A model generated the notes under the pieces. It was not told the DNA's origin, ran no database searches, and saw nothing but the letters and a program-made list of their open reading frames with translations. DNA of 64,000 nucleotides from Alloactinosynnema sp. L-07 (lineage in GTDB: Bacteria; Actinomycetota; Actinomycetes; Mycobacteriales; Pseudonocardiaceae). Below, one piece after another: positions 17,101-23,908 of this stretch. The position numbers were made by a program, and so were the translations under genes. Positions within the stretch are counted from its first letter, which is position 1; each line of letters opens with the position of its first letter. The stretch is taken from assembly GCF_900070365.1 (NCBI RefSeq), contig NZ_LN850107.1, positions 2,294,001 through 2,358,000 of the forward strand. Direction: 5' to 3'.

Positions 17101-17867
17101 GGCGCACCGGGCGCGAGCGCGGCGTCGACCGCGCCCAGCACCGCGCGCACGGCGCGGGCCACCGAACCGTGGCGCTGGGCGAAATCCTGGGCGAGGAACC
17201 CGTCTTGGCCGACGATCGGGTAGCCGTCGACCTGCACAGACCCGTCTCCGGCGGCCACCGCGGCCCGGGTCGCCGCGGGCAGCTCGGCCTCCGGCAGCAA
17301 CGCCAGCTGGGTATCAAGCACGACGCCCGCCGCGCCCGCGAGCACGGCTCCGGCGGCGGTGTTCGGCCCGATCCCGCCGCACACCCACACCGGCACCGTC
17401 ACCAGCGGGTCGCCGAGCACCTGCTGCAGCAGCACGAAAGCACCCAGGTCGCCGACCCGGCCACCGGCCTCGCTGCCACGCACGATCAGACCGTCCGCGC
17501 CGAGGTCGACCGCGACCTGCGCCTCGATCGCCGAGGTGACCTCCACCAGCACGAAATACTCGCCGGGGATGTCGGTCAGCTGCCACGCCGACTGCCAACC
17601 CAGCACGATCACACCGATCTGATCGGCGCCATCGCCCAGCGCGTCGAGCACGTCGTCGACATCGAGCGCGCACCCCTGCGGCACCCGCACGCCAAAGCGT
17701 CCGCCCGCGACCTGGGTCAGCGCTTCGCGCGCGGTGCGGTCGCCGCGGCCGAGGTCGAGCACCCCGAGCCCGCCCGCACCGGTGACCGCGGCGCACAGCC
17801 GCGCGTCCGCCGCGCCGGGCAGGGTGATTCCGATGACGACACCGGGTCGTTCGATGCTCGCTGACAT
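11115..17867 (-). CDS. PfaA-like iterative type I PKS: NMO-like x2, KS, AT, ACP, ACP, KR
   Basis: About 2250 residues. Residues 1-560 hold two nitronate-monooxygenase-like barrel segments, the second with FEGSECGGHVGP as in PfaD-type flavin enoyl reductases. KS follows (about 627-1070) with DAACASS, EAHGTGT and KSQIGHTKCAAG; then AT (about 1175-1490) with GQGSQ and GHSYGE. Two ACPs (about 1609-1750) share the PUFA-synthase-style DLEADLSVDSIKRTEI. KR (about 1960-2240) has GGARGIT, KVDG, FGSIAA and QADYAAAN. The layout predicts a reduced or polyene lipid chain made iteratively. I chose ATG 17867 (GAGGA four bases upstream); ATG 17894, overlapping the SDR stop (ATGA), is equally defensible and adds nine residues. 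Confidence 0.9.
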   Translation of the reverse strand: MSASIERPGVVIGITLPGAADARLCAAVTGAGGLGVLDLGRGDRTAREALTQVAGGRFGVRVPQGCALDVDDVLDALGDGADQIGVIVLGWQSAWQLTDIPGEYFVLVEVTSAIEAQVAVDLGADGLIVRGSEAGGRVGDLGAFVLLQQVLGDPLVTVPVWVCGGIGPNTAAGAVLAGAAGVVLDTQLALLPEAELPAATRAAVAAGDGSVQVDGYPIVGQDGFLAQDFAQRHGSVARAVRAVLGAVDAALAPGAPTMAEGATLARGLGTALPVAQGPMTRVSDQSAFADAVARHGALPFLALALSTEEQTRTLLTETKATLGDRPWGVGVLGFAPEELRSAQLDVIKEIRPATALIAGGRPDQARVLEDVGIATFLHVPSPGLLSQFLAAGARRFVFEGSECGGHVGPLTSFALWSAQVGVLLAAVDAGLPAEELQLLFAGGVHDARSAAAVAGVADPLARRGAGVGVLMGTGYLFTAEAVTCGAVRPTFQRQVIAATRTELLQTAPGHATRCVSSPFTGTFHAVGTDLLAQGVPEREVWERLELLNTGRLRIASKGVRREGEHLLAVCEEEQVDHGLFMAGEVAVLRSEATTIAALHHDVTRGAAALRSARSAALRSEVDPEPVAAPLDVAIIGMSAMFPGADGLAAFWSTVVSGTDAVTEVPAGRWDVDTYFNPEGGPDRTPSKWGGFLPEIPFDPLSYGIPPATLSAIEPVQLLALEAARRALADAGYPDGGPARERTSVVFGAEAGSDLATATTLRMALPEYVGALPEHLADQLPVLTEDTFPGRLANVIAGRIANRLDLGGANYTVDAACASSLAAVDIACKELVAGTSDVVLAGGADLHNAVDDYLLFSSVGALSATGRCRTFDAAADGIALGEGVACVVLKRLADAERDGDRVYAVIRGVGSGSDGKALGLTAPRPEGQRRAIERAYRGARVSPKDIGLVEAHGTGTVVGDRTELQTLDAVFSEAGAAPGACVLGSVKSQIGHTKCAAGLAGMIKAALAVHNGVKPPTLHVTQPNPAWNSETSPFVFHAAAVPWTEPPLRRVAGVSAFGFGGTNFHVVLRGHPQADLVRHGRHEWPAELLTFRGTDLPAARRQAERLLALVTANAAHGSPWTLRDLARTAAERADRDRAPIRIAVVARDLAELDVRLRAAIGGATAPGLHFADERAAGKLAVLFPGQGSQRPGMLAELFVAFPDLGRLARAVGADTSVIFPPSSFGAETAQADRLRDTRAAQPALGLADLAVHHVLSRLGVTADLFAGHSYGELVALTAAGAMDAATLLRLSSARAEAILDAAGDDPGTMAAVSAGRAATTAVLDAAGLTGTVVVANDNAPQQVVISGPTPAVDQALAALRDAGLSAQRIPVACAFHSPVVARAGERFAEVLAGERIGEPDRPVWSNRTASVYGGDTRAELAAQIGSPVRFAEQVEAMYAHGARVFVEAGPGRVLTGLVGKILGDRPHTAIPCDGDGLAGLLDAVARLAVAGVDVRTGWLFAGRDARDVGSLTPPKRPGWTVDGAFVRTADGAFVAGGLAPARKITLGTVATNRDEVITDFLRTSRELIAAQRDVVLGYLGAAPVPEPACPAAPVAVVPLVVEPAASDALTTVVEVIAARTGYPVDLIDPTLDLEADLSVDSIKRTEIAGEVAARFGSGSVEALVKARTAAGMAEALGCTPRPVGNDPLTVVIEVIAARTGYPVDMIGPTLDLEADLSVDSIKRTEIVGEVAARFGSGSVDALVKARTAAAMADALSDTTPTPAVSEPVIAGSPTQRFVLDLVDSDARPVEEITAFVGTHILIAGGDPALADELADQLSARGAMAITCQGKPELHEDLDRLDGLISLHALTDDEPVLPGAFPLLKAALARRPRWLLAVGAAEGLRGLFRSLDREYPEVLARVVEVDADLPAVEVAATVVEELLIRADEPVVVRSAEGRQTVRMVPEPLGALATAGAGPGGIGAAEAAAIGLDRDSVVLLIGGARGITAQVAIGIAQAAGCRIELAGRTALAVAPEHTAVAAATDLAGLRAALAGLGGRDLAAVERDAREILAQREVAATLREIRDAGGLAEYHTVDVRDGAAVRQLVKQVHAEHGRLDGVVYAAGVIEDRLVADKDPDSFDRVYGTKVDGATALLRVLTELAIEPRFVVFFGSIAAAMGNRGQADYAAANDAMEHLATMWSRGTGGRALTVHWGPWAPIGTHSGMVSAELGRAYAQRGIALLDPADGVACLLRELAWGDPARHAVVYTASEW
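12616..13015. repeat. Near-identical tandem ACP-coding repeat inside the PKS gene
   Basis: The two ACP domains are encoded by segments around 12616-12790 and 12860-13030 that remain almost identical, including long runs at third codon positions. This indicates recent duplication or gene conversion within the gene. Confidence 0.8.
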
Positions 17868-17890
17868 GGCGTCCTCGCTGTTCGGCCGCG

Positions 17891-18694
17891 TCATGTCCGG
17901 ACCCGCGGGCGGGCGGCGCCCTGCTGCGCGGTGACCCACGCCTGCGGATCGGCGGCCTTGCGCTCGTAGAGTTCCGCGACTTCCGGGTGCGGCAGGATAA
18001 GGAACCGGTCTTCGGCGATTCCCAGCACGGCGGCCTCGGCGATGTCCTCCGGTTCGAGGATCGGCGCGTATCCCGCGACCGCCCGCGCCGCGACGTGGCC
18101 CGCCTCCAGACCGGTCATGAGCAGGTCGGTGCGCACTCCCAGCGGGCACAGCGCGCTCACGTGCACACCGACCGGGCCGTAGGTGAAGGCGAGCCATTCC
18201 GCCAGTCCCACCGCGGCGTACTTGGTGACCGAATAAGGGGCGTCGCCGGGCAGGCCGAGCAGGCCCGCGGCGGACGCGGTGATCATGAAGTGGCCGGACC
18301 GGGCCCTGGCCATCCCGGGCAGCACCGCCTGGGCGAGGTGCACGTGGGCGCGGACGTTGACCGACCACGCCTTGGCCCAGTCCCGCTCCCCCGCGTGAAT
18401 GCCCATCCCGGTCGCCACGCCCGCGTTGGAGCACACGATGTCCACCCCGTCGTACTCCTTGGTGGCCAGCTCGATCAGACCGCGCGCCTCAGACTTGTCA
18501 CCCACGTCCACGCGCACGCCGACGGCGGGTACGTCGAGCTCACGCACCTGGGCGGCCACCCGCTGGGCGCCGAGCTCGTCGAGATCGGCGACAACGACGC
18601 CGCGCGGGTGCTCCGCGGCCAGGCGCAGTGCCAGCGCCGCCCCGATTCCGCGACCGGCACCGGTGATGACCAGGGATTTGCCGTAGATTTCCAC
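17891..18694 (-). CDS. Short-chain dehydrogenase/reductase, first gene of the PKS operon
   Basis: A 267-residue classical SDR with the cofactor motif TGAGRGIG, the NAG motif (CSNAGVATG), ITASAAG and the YSVTKYA catalytic Tyr/Lys. An acidic residue after the second strand (VADLDE) hints at NAD rather than NADP. The GTG start at 18694 has GGTGAGGAG four bases upstream. A frame extending to 18898 is non-conserved and would consume the promoter region. Its stop lies just before or overlaps the PKS start. It probably oxidises or reduces an alcohol or keto group on the PKS product or its precursor. Confidence 0.88.
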   Translation of the reverse strand: MEIYGKSLVITGAGRGIGAALALRLAAEHPRGVVVADLDELGAQRVAAQVRELDVPAVGVRVDVGDKSEARGLIELATKEYDGVDIVCSNAGVATGMGIHAGERDWAKAWSVNVRAHVHLAQAVLPGMARARSGHFMITASAAGLLGLPGDAPYSVTKYAAVGLAEWLAFTYGPVGVHVSALCPLGVRTDLLMTGLEAGHVAARAVAGYAPILEPEDIAEAAVLGIAEDRFLILPHPEVAELYERKAADPQAWVTAQQGAARPRVRT

Positions 18695-19133
18695 GCGACT
18701 CCTCACCGGCGGTGCTTTACGGGACTTGGCGTCGAGGCTATGAATGTTTCCTCGGCGTCGTCGGTGCGAAGTTAGAATGCGCGTGACACACGCGTCAACT
18801 CCGCCTGTGGAATTCGTACACCAGGCTGCAAGTCGCCCAGCGGACTTGTGTGTTTGTGAGCATCCCACCCTGGTCACCAGCGGACTTGTCCGGCGCACAC
18901 CAACGCCGACGAGCGAAAATATTGGCTTCTGACAATGGATTGGTGGATTTCCCGCGCTATCGACCGAGGCCTTGCGTACACCAATGGAGCAAAGCTAGTT
19001 TCCTTAATGGCAGAAGGGCTGTAACAGCACCAACTCCACCGGCGGGCCACTGGTTGCCAGCTCGTTTCTCGCGACGACTGCGCACGGCAAGCGCGGTATT
19101 CGTATCACCGTTGATACCACGAAAGGATGATTT
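18695..19133. promoter_or_regulatory. Divergent intergenic region between the PKS operon and the first DUF6801-type gene
   Basis: No gene is seen in these 439 bases, which are less GC-rich than the flanks. It should hold promoters for both directions. A 12-base direct repeat (CAGCGGACTTGT) occurs at 18838-18849 and 18878-18889, 40 bp apart. A TGACACACGCGTCA partial palindrome lies at 18784-18797. These are candidate regulator sites; no clear -10/-35 pair was identified. Confidence 0.5.
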
Positions 19134-20390
19134 GTGAATCATCGCAGAATTTCCAAGAAGGTGACCACCGGCCTGGCCGCGGTCACCACTGCCGGGTTGG
19201 TGGGTGCGGGCCTACTCATCGGTGCAGGCACGAGTTCCGCCGCGGCCGCACTCGACCTGAAGTACGCCTGCACCTTCCCGCTGATCGACGTGCAGCCGGT
19301 CGAGGTGCACATCGACGCGGACATCCCGGACACCATCACCGCGGGCGTGCCGACCGGCCAGTTCAATATCGTGGCCCTCACCAAGCTCAACGAGGACACC
19401 ACCACCGGCCTCAAGCTGGTCAAGGTGGCCACCATCGAGGGCACCGCCATCGCCCACGCGCACATCACCGCGCCGGGCTTCGACACCGACCTCGATGTTC
19501 CGGTGACGGTGGAGAAGACCGCCATCCCCGCCTCCGGCGGGTTCACGGTCAAGGCGACCGGCAAGACCCCGTCGCTGAAGTTCCCGACCCCGGGCCACAT
19601 CAAGATCACGGTGGGCGCCCTCGACCTCAACATCACCGCCAAGAAGGCCGACGGCACCCTGGCCAGCATCCCGCCGTCGAACCCCTTCGACGCGCCCTGC
19701 GCGCTGGACCCGGCTGGTCAGAACAACGTCCTCAAGGAGGGTGAGATCCTCCCGGGCAATGGCAGCACGACTCCCCCACCGCCGCCTCCACCGCCCAGCA
19801 GCACGACCCCGCCGCCCCCGCCGCCGCCCAGCAGCACGACTCCGCCGCCGCCCACCAGCACCACGGTGAAGCCGCCGCCGGGCACGGTGAAGTACGGCTA
19901 CAACCTCAAGGGCAAGTCGAACCTGAAGAACATGACCGGCGACGTTCCGCTGTCGGGCACCATCGACGCGACCCTGACCCTGTCGACCCAGCAGTTCGTG
20001 GCCGACCTCAAGCTCAACCAGACGACCGCGAACCTGACGATCATGGGCTTCCTGCCGGTGGTCTCCAAGATCGCGTTCGAGAACGTGGGCCAGACCTCGG
20101 GCTCGATCGACAGCCAGGGTGTGCTGAAGTCGACCTCGAAGCTGACGATCGCGCTGCCGCAGGTCAACCTGTTCGGCTTCCCGATCAGCCAGAGCCCCGA
20201 CTGCAAGACCGTGACGCCGTCGGACATCAACCTGTCCTCCGGTGGTGAGTTCGACGTCATCGCCGGTGGCAAACTGACCGGCACGTACTCGATCGCGGCC
20301 CTCAAGGGCTGTGGCTCGTTCAACGACTACATCTCGATGTTCGCCGCGTCGGCGGGCAACACGATCAACATGGACCTGACCGCCAAGTAA
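19134..20390 (+). CDS. Secreted DUF6801-type protein, two beta domains joined by a Pro/Ser/Thr linker
   Basis: 418 residues. The signal peptide core is AVTTAGLVGAGLLIGAG and ends near SSAAAALDLKY. The N-terminal domain (about 35-200) opens YACTFPLIDVQPVEVHI and contains DIPDTITAGVPTG, which I associate with DUF6801. A PPPPPPPSSTT-rich linker follows (about 205-245). The C-terminal domain closely matches that of the protein at 23909-25057, including FGFPISQSPDCK and a late KGCG cysteine. The GTG start has GAAAGGA six bases upstream. The protein is exported and probably wall-exposed. Molecular function is unknown. Confidence 0.87.
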   Translation: MNHRRISKKVTTGLAAVTTAGLVGAGLLIGAGTSSAAAALDLKYACTFPLIDVQPVEVHIDADIPDTITAGVPTGQFNIVALTKLNEDTTTGLKLVKVATIEGTAIAHAHITAPGFDTDLDVPVTVEKTAIPASGGFTVKATGKTPSLKFPTPGHIKITVGALDLNITAKKADGTLASIPPSNPFDAPCALDPAGQNNVLKEGEILPGNGSTTPPPPPPPPSSTTPPPPPPPSSTTPPPPTSTTVKPPPGTVKYGYNLKGKSNLKNMTGDVPLSGTIDATLTLSTQQFVADLKLNQTTANLTIMGFLPVVSKIAFENVGQTSGSIDSQGVLKSTSKLTIALPQVNLFGFPISQSPDCKTVTPSDINLSSGGEFDVIAGGKLTGTYSIAALKGCGSFNDYISMFAASAGNTINMDLTAK

Positions 20391-20403
20391 TCGCTCACCG
20401 AAG

Positions 20404-20433
20404 GAGCCCCGTCGCGATTCCGCGGCGGGGCTC
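20404..20433. terminator. Rho-independent terminator, probably bidirectional
   Basis: A GAGCCCCG...CGGGGCTC hairpin of about 12 bp with a short loop is followed by TTTCCTTT. It lies between two convergent stops (20390 and 20442). Confidence 0.85.
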
Positions 20434-20441
20434 TTTCCTTT

Positions 20442-21200
20442 CTACTGGCTCAAATGCTCGGCCAGGAAGTCCTCCCAGGTGCGCTTTCCGACCGCGCCGT
20501 CGAGCGACAGATTCTCGCCCGCCCGATACGCGCGACCCGCCTTACCTGGAATCCGAACTGGCACCTTCATGCGACGCTTTCCGCGCGCGCCAAGGTATCC
20601 CTGGATCAGTTCGCCGAGCCCGTACACCGTCGGCCCGGCCAGGTCGGGCACCAGCCCGGCGGGCTCGCCGAGCGTCAACTCCACCAGGCGTGCCGCCACG
20701 TCCGCCGCGTCGACCGGCTGCAGCCGCAGTCCACCGGGAACCGGGACCACCGGCAGCTTCGCCATCTTCGCCACCATCGCCAGGGTCAGGCCGTGGAACT
20801 GGGCGGCCCGCAGCGTCGTCCACGGCACCCCCGACTCGGCGATCGCCCTCTCGGCGTCCAATTTGGACTTGAGCCAGGCCAGCGGGACCCGGTCCGCCCC
20901 GATGACCGAGATGTAGACCAGATGCCGCACGCCCGCCTGCGCCGCCGCCCGGGCCAGGTTGCGCGTGGCGACGTCGTCGCCCTTGGGGCCACCGGCCAAG
21001 TGCAGGACGACGTCGACCCCGGCGACCGCCCCGGCCACACCTTCGTCCTCGACCAGGTCGCCGGTCACGTACTCGACACCGGCCGCGGGCGCGCGGTCCT
21101 GCCTGCTGAGGATCCGCACGTCGTGGCCCGCGTCCCGCAGCAGCGGCGTGACCAGGCTGCCGAGCGTTCCCGTACCGCCGGTGACCAGGATGGATGTCAT
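20442..21200 (-). CDS. NAD(P)-binding atypical SDR (NmrA/epimerase-like)
   Basis: A 252-residue Rossmann protein opening ILVTGGTGTLGSLV, then RILSR and VEYVTGDLVEDEG, the pattern of NmrA-like or atypical SDR proteins that bind NAD(P) as sensors or act on unknown substrates. No complete Tyr-x3-Lys catalytic pair is obvious. It is transcribed as the last gene after the secreted lipase, separated from it by 141 bp and a hairpin, so it may have its own promoter. Role in the surrounding envelope island is uncertain. Confidence 0.83.
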   Translation of the reverse strand: MTSILVTGGTGTLGSLVTPLLRDAGHDVRILSRQDRAPAAGVEYVTGDLVEDEGVAGAVAGVDVVLHLAGGPKGDDVATRNLARAAAQAGVRHLVYISVIGADRVPLAWLKSKLDAERAIAESGVPWTTLRAAQFHGLTLAMVAKMAKLPVVPVPGGLRLQPVDAADVAARLVELTLGEPAGLVPDLAGPTVYGLGELIQGYLGARGKRRMKVPVRIPGKAGRAYRAGENLSLDGAVGKRTWEDFLAEHLSQ

Positions 21201-21296
21201 GGCTTCTCCTCCGCTGTGCTTCGTGGGTCAACGGTCTGACCCACGGCACGGAGGGAATGTGACAGGCCCGCGTGTGGCCTGCGTCACGCGCACAGC

Positions 21297-21328
21297 AGCG
21301 AGGCCCCGCCATCCGACGGGGCCTCGCT
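21297..21328 (-). terminator. Hairpin terminator downstream of the lipase gene
   Basis: A perfect 12-bp stem (AGCGAGGCCCCG paired with CGGGGCCTCGCT) with an eight-base loop lies 14 bases past the lipase stop. No strong T-run follows on the minus strand. Confidence 0.65.
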
Positions 21329-21341
21329 GTCAGCCGGTGAT

Positions 21342-22544
21342 TCAGCAGTTGGAGACGGCGGGCGTGCCTGCCACTCGGTCCTTCAGGAACGTCATGGCGT
21401 CGACGTTGCCCTGGTAGATCCCGGTGATGTGGTCCACCGGGTAGGTCTTCCAGAACAGGTTCACCCCAGCGCGGCAGTACGTCTTGTGCAGCGTGTCCGC
21501 CTGCCCGAACGCGACGATGTCGTCGGAGGCGCCGTGGTACTGCAGCACCGGCACCTTCACCGGCATCCCACCGAGCTTGTTCCGCGCCACCGCGGCCAGC
21601 AGCGGATCCTGCACCGGGGTGTCCACAGTGAAGTCCGACAGGCTCTTGCCCTTGTACTTCACCAGCAGCTCCAGCGTGCACGACGAGGTCTGCAGGTCGG
21701 CCACCGCCGCACGGCCCGCGTCGTTGAGATACGACGCCAGCTTGATCTCCGGGTAGGCGTTGTCCAACCCGATCAGCGCGTACAGCAGGAACCCGAACCC
21801 GCGGCTGCCGTCCAGACCCAGCGTCACCAGGACCAGGTCGCCCGGCACACCGCCCGCCACGACACCGGCGAGGTTCACCTCGGCGCCGTAGGTGGGCTGC
21901 AGCTGGGCACCCCACAGCGCGGCGCCGCCGCCCTGGGAGTAGCCGCGGAAGAACACCTTCGACGTGGTGGACAGCTTCGACAGCTTCTGCCCCGCCCGCA
22001 CGACGTCGATCACCGCGTGGCCCTCGGACCGGCCGGTGATGTAAGTCGTCTTCGGGTTCGGGTGATAGCCGGCGTAGTCGGTCACGGCGACCGCGTAGCC
22101 CGCCTTGAGCATGTCCGCGACCGCCGGACGCTCGTAGAGCGCGCCGATCGAGATCATGCTGGACGGGGTGCAGCGGAAGGCGCCGCCGTGGGTGCCCACT
22201 GCGAAGCTGACGATGGGCGCGGTGGCCGGGTTGACGCTCTTAGGCACCAGGATGGTCCCGGTGACCGCGTTCGGCCGGTCGTGCTCATCGGTCGACAGAT
22301 ACATGACCTGCCACGAGTTGACCGTGTCGCTGAACTGGCCGGACTTCGAGACCCGCCACCGGATGATGTCACCGGGCGCCCCCGCGGGCAGCGGGGACGG
22401 CGGGACGTAGAACGAGTCGTCGGCCGGGCCAGGATCGACGGCTATGGCGACCGGCTGGGCCTGCGCAGCCGGGCTGATCGCCGCTATCAGGGCTACGGCG
22501 ACGAGTGCCGCTTTGCCTTTGGATCGTGAGAAGAGAGAGCGCAC
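21342..22544 (-). CDS. Secreted lipase of the LIP (secretory lipase) family
   Basis: A 400-residue exported serine hydrolase. The signal peptide runs AALVAVALIAAISPAAQAQ. The nucleophile elbow is FRGYSQGGGAALW (about residue 200); candidate acid and base are in GASDDIVAFGQAD and YPVDHITG. The family cleaves acylglycerols or esters outside the cell. The GTG start has GGAGG seven bases upstream. It lies 42 bp after the LADTG-anchored surface protein on the same strand, so it is probably co-transcribed with the DUF6801-type genes and may act on the same surface lipids. Confidence 0.87.
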   Translation of the reverse strand: MRSLFSRSKGKAALVAVALIAAISPAAQAQPVAIAVDPGPADDSFYVPPSPLPAGAPGDIIRWRVSKSGQFSDTVNSWQVMYLSTDEHDRPNAVTGTILVPKSVNPATAPIVSFAVGTHGGAFRCTPSSMISIGALYERPAVADMLKAGYAVAVTDYAGYHPNPKTTYITGRSEGHAVIDVVRAGQKLSKLSTTSKVFFRGYSQGGGAALWGAQLQPTYGAEVNLAGVVAGGVPGDLVLVTLGLDGSRGFGFLLYALIGLDNAYPEIKLASYLNDAGRAAVADLQTSSCTLELLVKYKGKSLSDFTVDTPVQDPLLAAVARNKLGGMPVKVPVLQYHGASDDIVAFGQADTLHKTYCRAGVNLFWKTYPVDHITGIYQGNVDAMTFLKDRVAGTPAVSNC

Positions 22545-22586
22545 CGCGCGACCTCCGAGTCTGGTGAGCTAGCGGGACGTGGACGG

Positions 22587-23891
22587 TCAGCCGCGAACGC
22601 GCCTGCGGACGATCAGCAGCACACCGCCGCCGACGCCGAGCAGGAGCAGGCCGATGGTGAGCGGCACAGCAACCGGGTAACCGGTGTCGGCCAGGCCGGA
22701 CGAGCCCGGCGGCGGGTAGCCTGCGGGAACTGTCTGGATCGGCGGCACGGTCGTCGTCGGATCCGTGGTGACCGTGGTGTCCGTTGTGGACGGCACGGTG
22801 GTGGACACGGTGGTCGTCAGCTGAGTCGTCGTGGTGGTCGACGCGGTGGTCGTCGGCTGAGTCGTTGTCGTCGATCCAGTCGTCGTCGGCTTGGTCGATG
22901 ACGTGGTCGTCGGCTTGGTCGATGTGGTCGTGGTCGGCGCGGTGGTCGATGGCGCGGTGGTGGTCGTCGTCGGGTCCGTAGTGGCCGTCGTCGTGGTCGG
23001 CGCGGTGGTCGTGGACGGCGTTGTGGTGGTGGGTTCGGTCGTGGCCGTCGTCGTGGCCGTCGTCGTGGCCGTCGTTGTGGTCGGCTCGGTGGTCGACGGC
23101 TCAGTCGTGGTCGTAGTCGGGTCCGTGGTCGACGGCTCGGTGGTGGTCGTCGTCGGCTCGGTTGTCGACGGCGCGGTGGTGGTGGTGGTGGTGGTGGTCG
23201 GTTCCGTCGTCGCCGTAGTGGTCGTGGTCGTCGGGTCCGTGGTCGTGGTCGTTGTGGTGGTCGTTGTCGGGCCGGGCTTCGGGAGGATCTCGCCTTCCTT
23301 GAGCACGTTGTTCTGCCCGGGGTCCTGATCGCACTGCGAGTCGAACGGGTTCGACGGCGGGATGCTCGCCAACGAGCCGTCGGCCTTGCGGGCGGTGATC
23401 GTCAGCAGCAGATTTTTCACCGTGATCTTGATGTGCCCTGGGGTCGGGAACGTCAGCGACGGGGTCTTGCCGGTCGCCTTGACCGTGAAGCCGCCGGACC
23501 CGGGGACCGTGGTCTTCTCGATCACCACCGGCACGTCGAGGTCGGTGTCGAACCCGGGCGCCGAAATGTGGGCGCTTGACACAGCCGTCCCCTCGATCGT
23601 GGCCACCTTGACCAGCTTCAAACCGGTCGTGGTGTCCTCGTTGAGCTTGCTCAGCGCCACGATGTTGAACGCGCCGGTCGGCACCCCCGCGGTGATCGTG
23701 TCCGGGATGTCCGCATCGATGTGCACCTGGACGGGCTGCAGGTCGATCAGCGGGAACAGACACGTGTAGTTCAGATCGACCGCCGCGGCCGCCGCGCTGG
23801 TCCCCGCGGTGATCACCATGCCCGCGACGACCGCGCCCGCCGTGGTCAGGGCCGCGACAGCCGCCGCCGTCTTCTTCTTCGTCAACTTCAT
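22587..23891 (-). CDS. Cell-wall-sorted DUF6801-type protein with a long Thr-rich stalk
   Basis: 434 residues. Signal peptide (VAALTTAGAVVAGMVITAG), then a DUF6801-like domain (TCLFPLIDLQPVQVHI, DIPDTITAGVPTG) nearly matching those at 19134 and 25176. A Thr-rich low-complexity stalk of about 190 residues follows. It ends in a sorting signal: LADTG, a hydrophobic stretch (LTIGLLLLGVGGGVLLIV) and RRRVRG. LAXTG is the recognition type of class E sortases in actinomycetes, so it should be covalently attached to peptidoglycan. I chose ATG 23891 (AAGGGTG upstream) over GTG 23903. The stop of the preceding paralogue is 17 bp upstream. Confidence 0.87.
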   Translation of the reverse strand: MKLTKKKTAAAVAALTTAGAVVAGMVITAGTSAAAAAVDLNYTCLFPLIDLQPVQVHIDADIPDTITAGVPTGAFNIVALSKLNEDTTTGLKLVKVATIEGTAVSSAHISAPGFDTDLDVPVVIEKTTVPGSGGFTVKATGKTPSLTFPTPGHIKITVKNLLLTITARKADGSLASIPPSNPFDSQCDQDPGQNNVLKEGEILPKPGPTTTTTTTTTTDPTTTTTTATTEPTTTTTTTTAPSTTEPTTTTTEPSTTDPTTTTTEPSTTEPTTTTATTTATTTATTEPTTTTPSTTTAPTTTTATTDPTTTTTAPSTTAPTTTTSTKPTTTSSTKPTTTGSTTTTQPTTTASTTTTTQLTTTVSTTVPSTTDTTVTTDPTTTVPPIQTVPAGYPPPGSSGLADTGYPVAVPLTIGLLLLGVGGGVLLIVRRRVRG

Positions 23892-23908
23892 CGTTGTTTT
23901 CACCCTTG

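Noticed and set aside
13743..17864. 1373-codon plus-strand frame opposite the PKS
   Set aside because: Shadow frame with no recognisable domain; the PKS on the minus strand explains the sequence.
22891..23328. Poly-Val 'protein' opposite the Thr-rich stalk
   Set aside because: It is only the reverse complement of ACC/ACG threonine codons.
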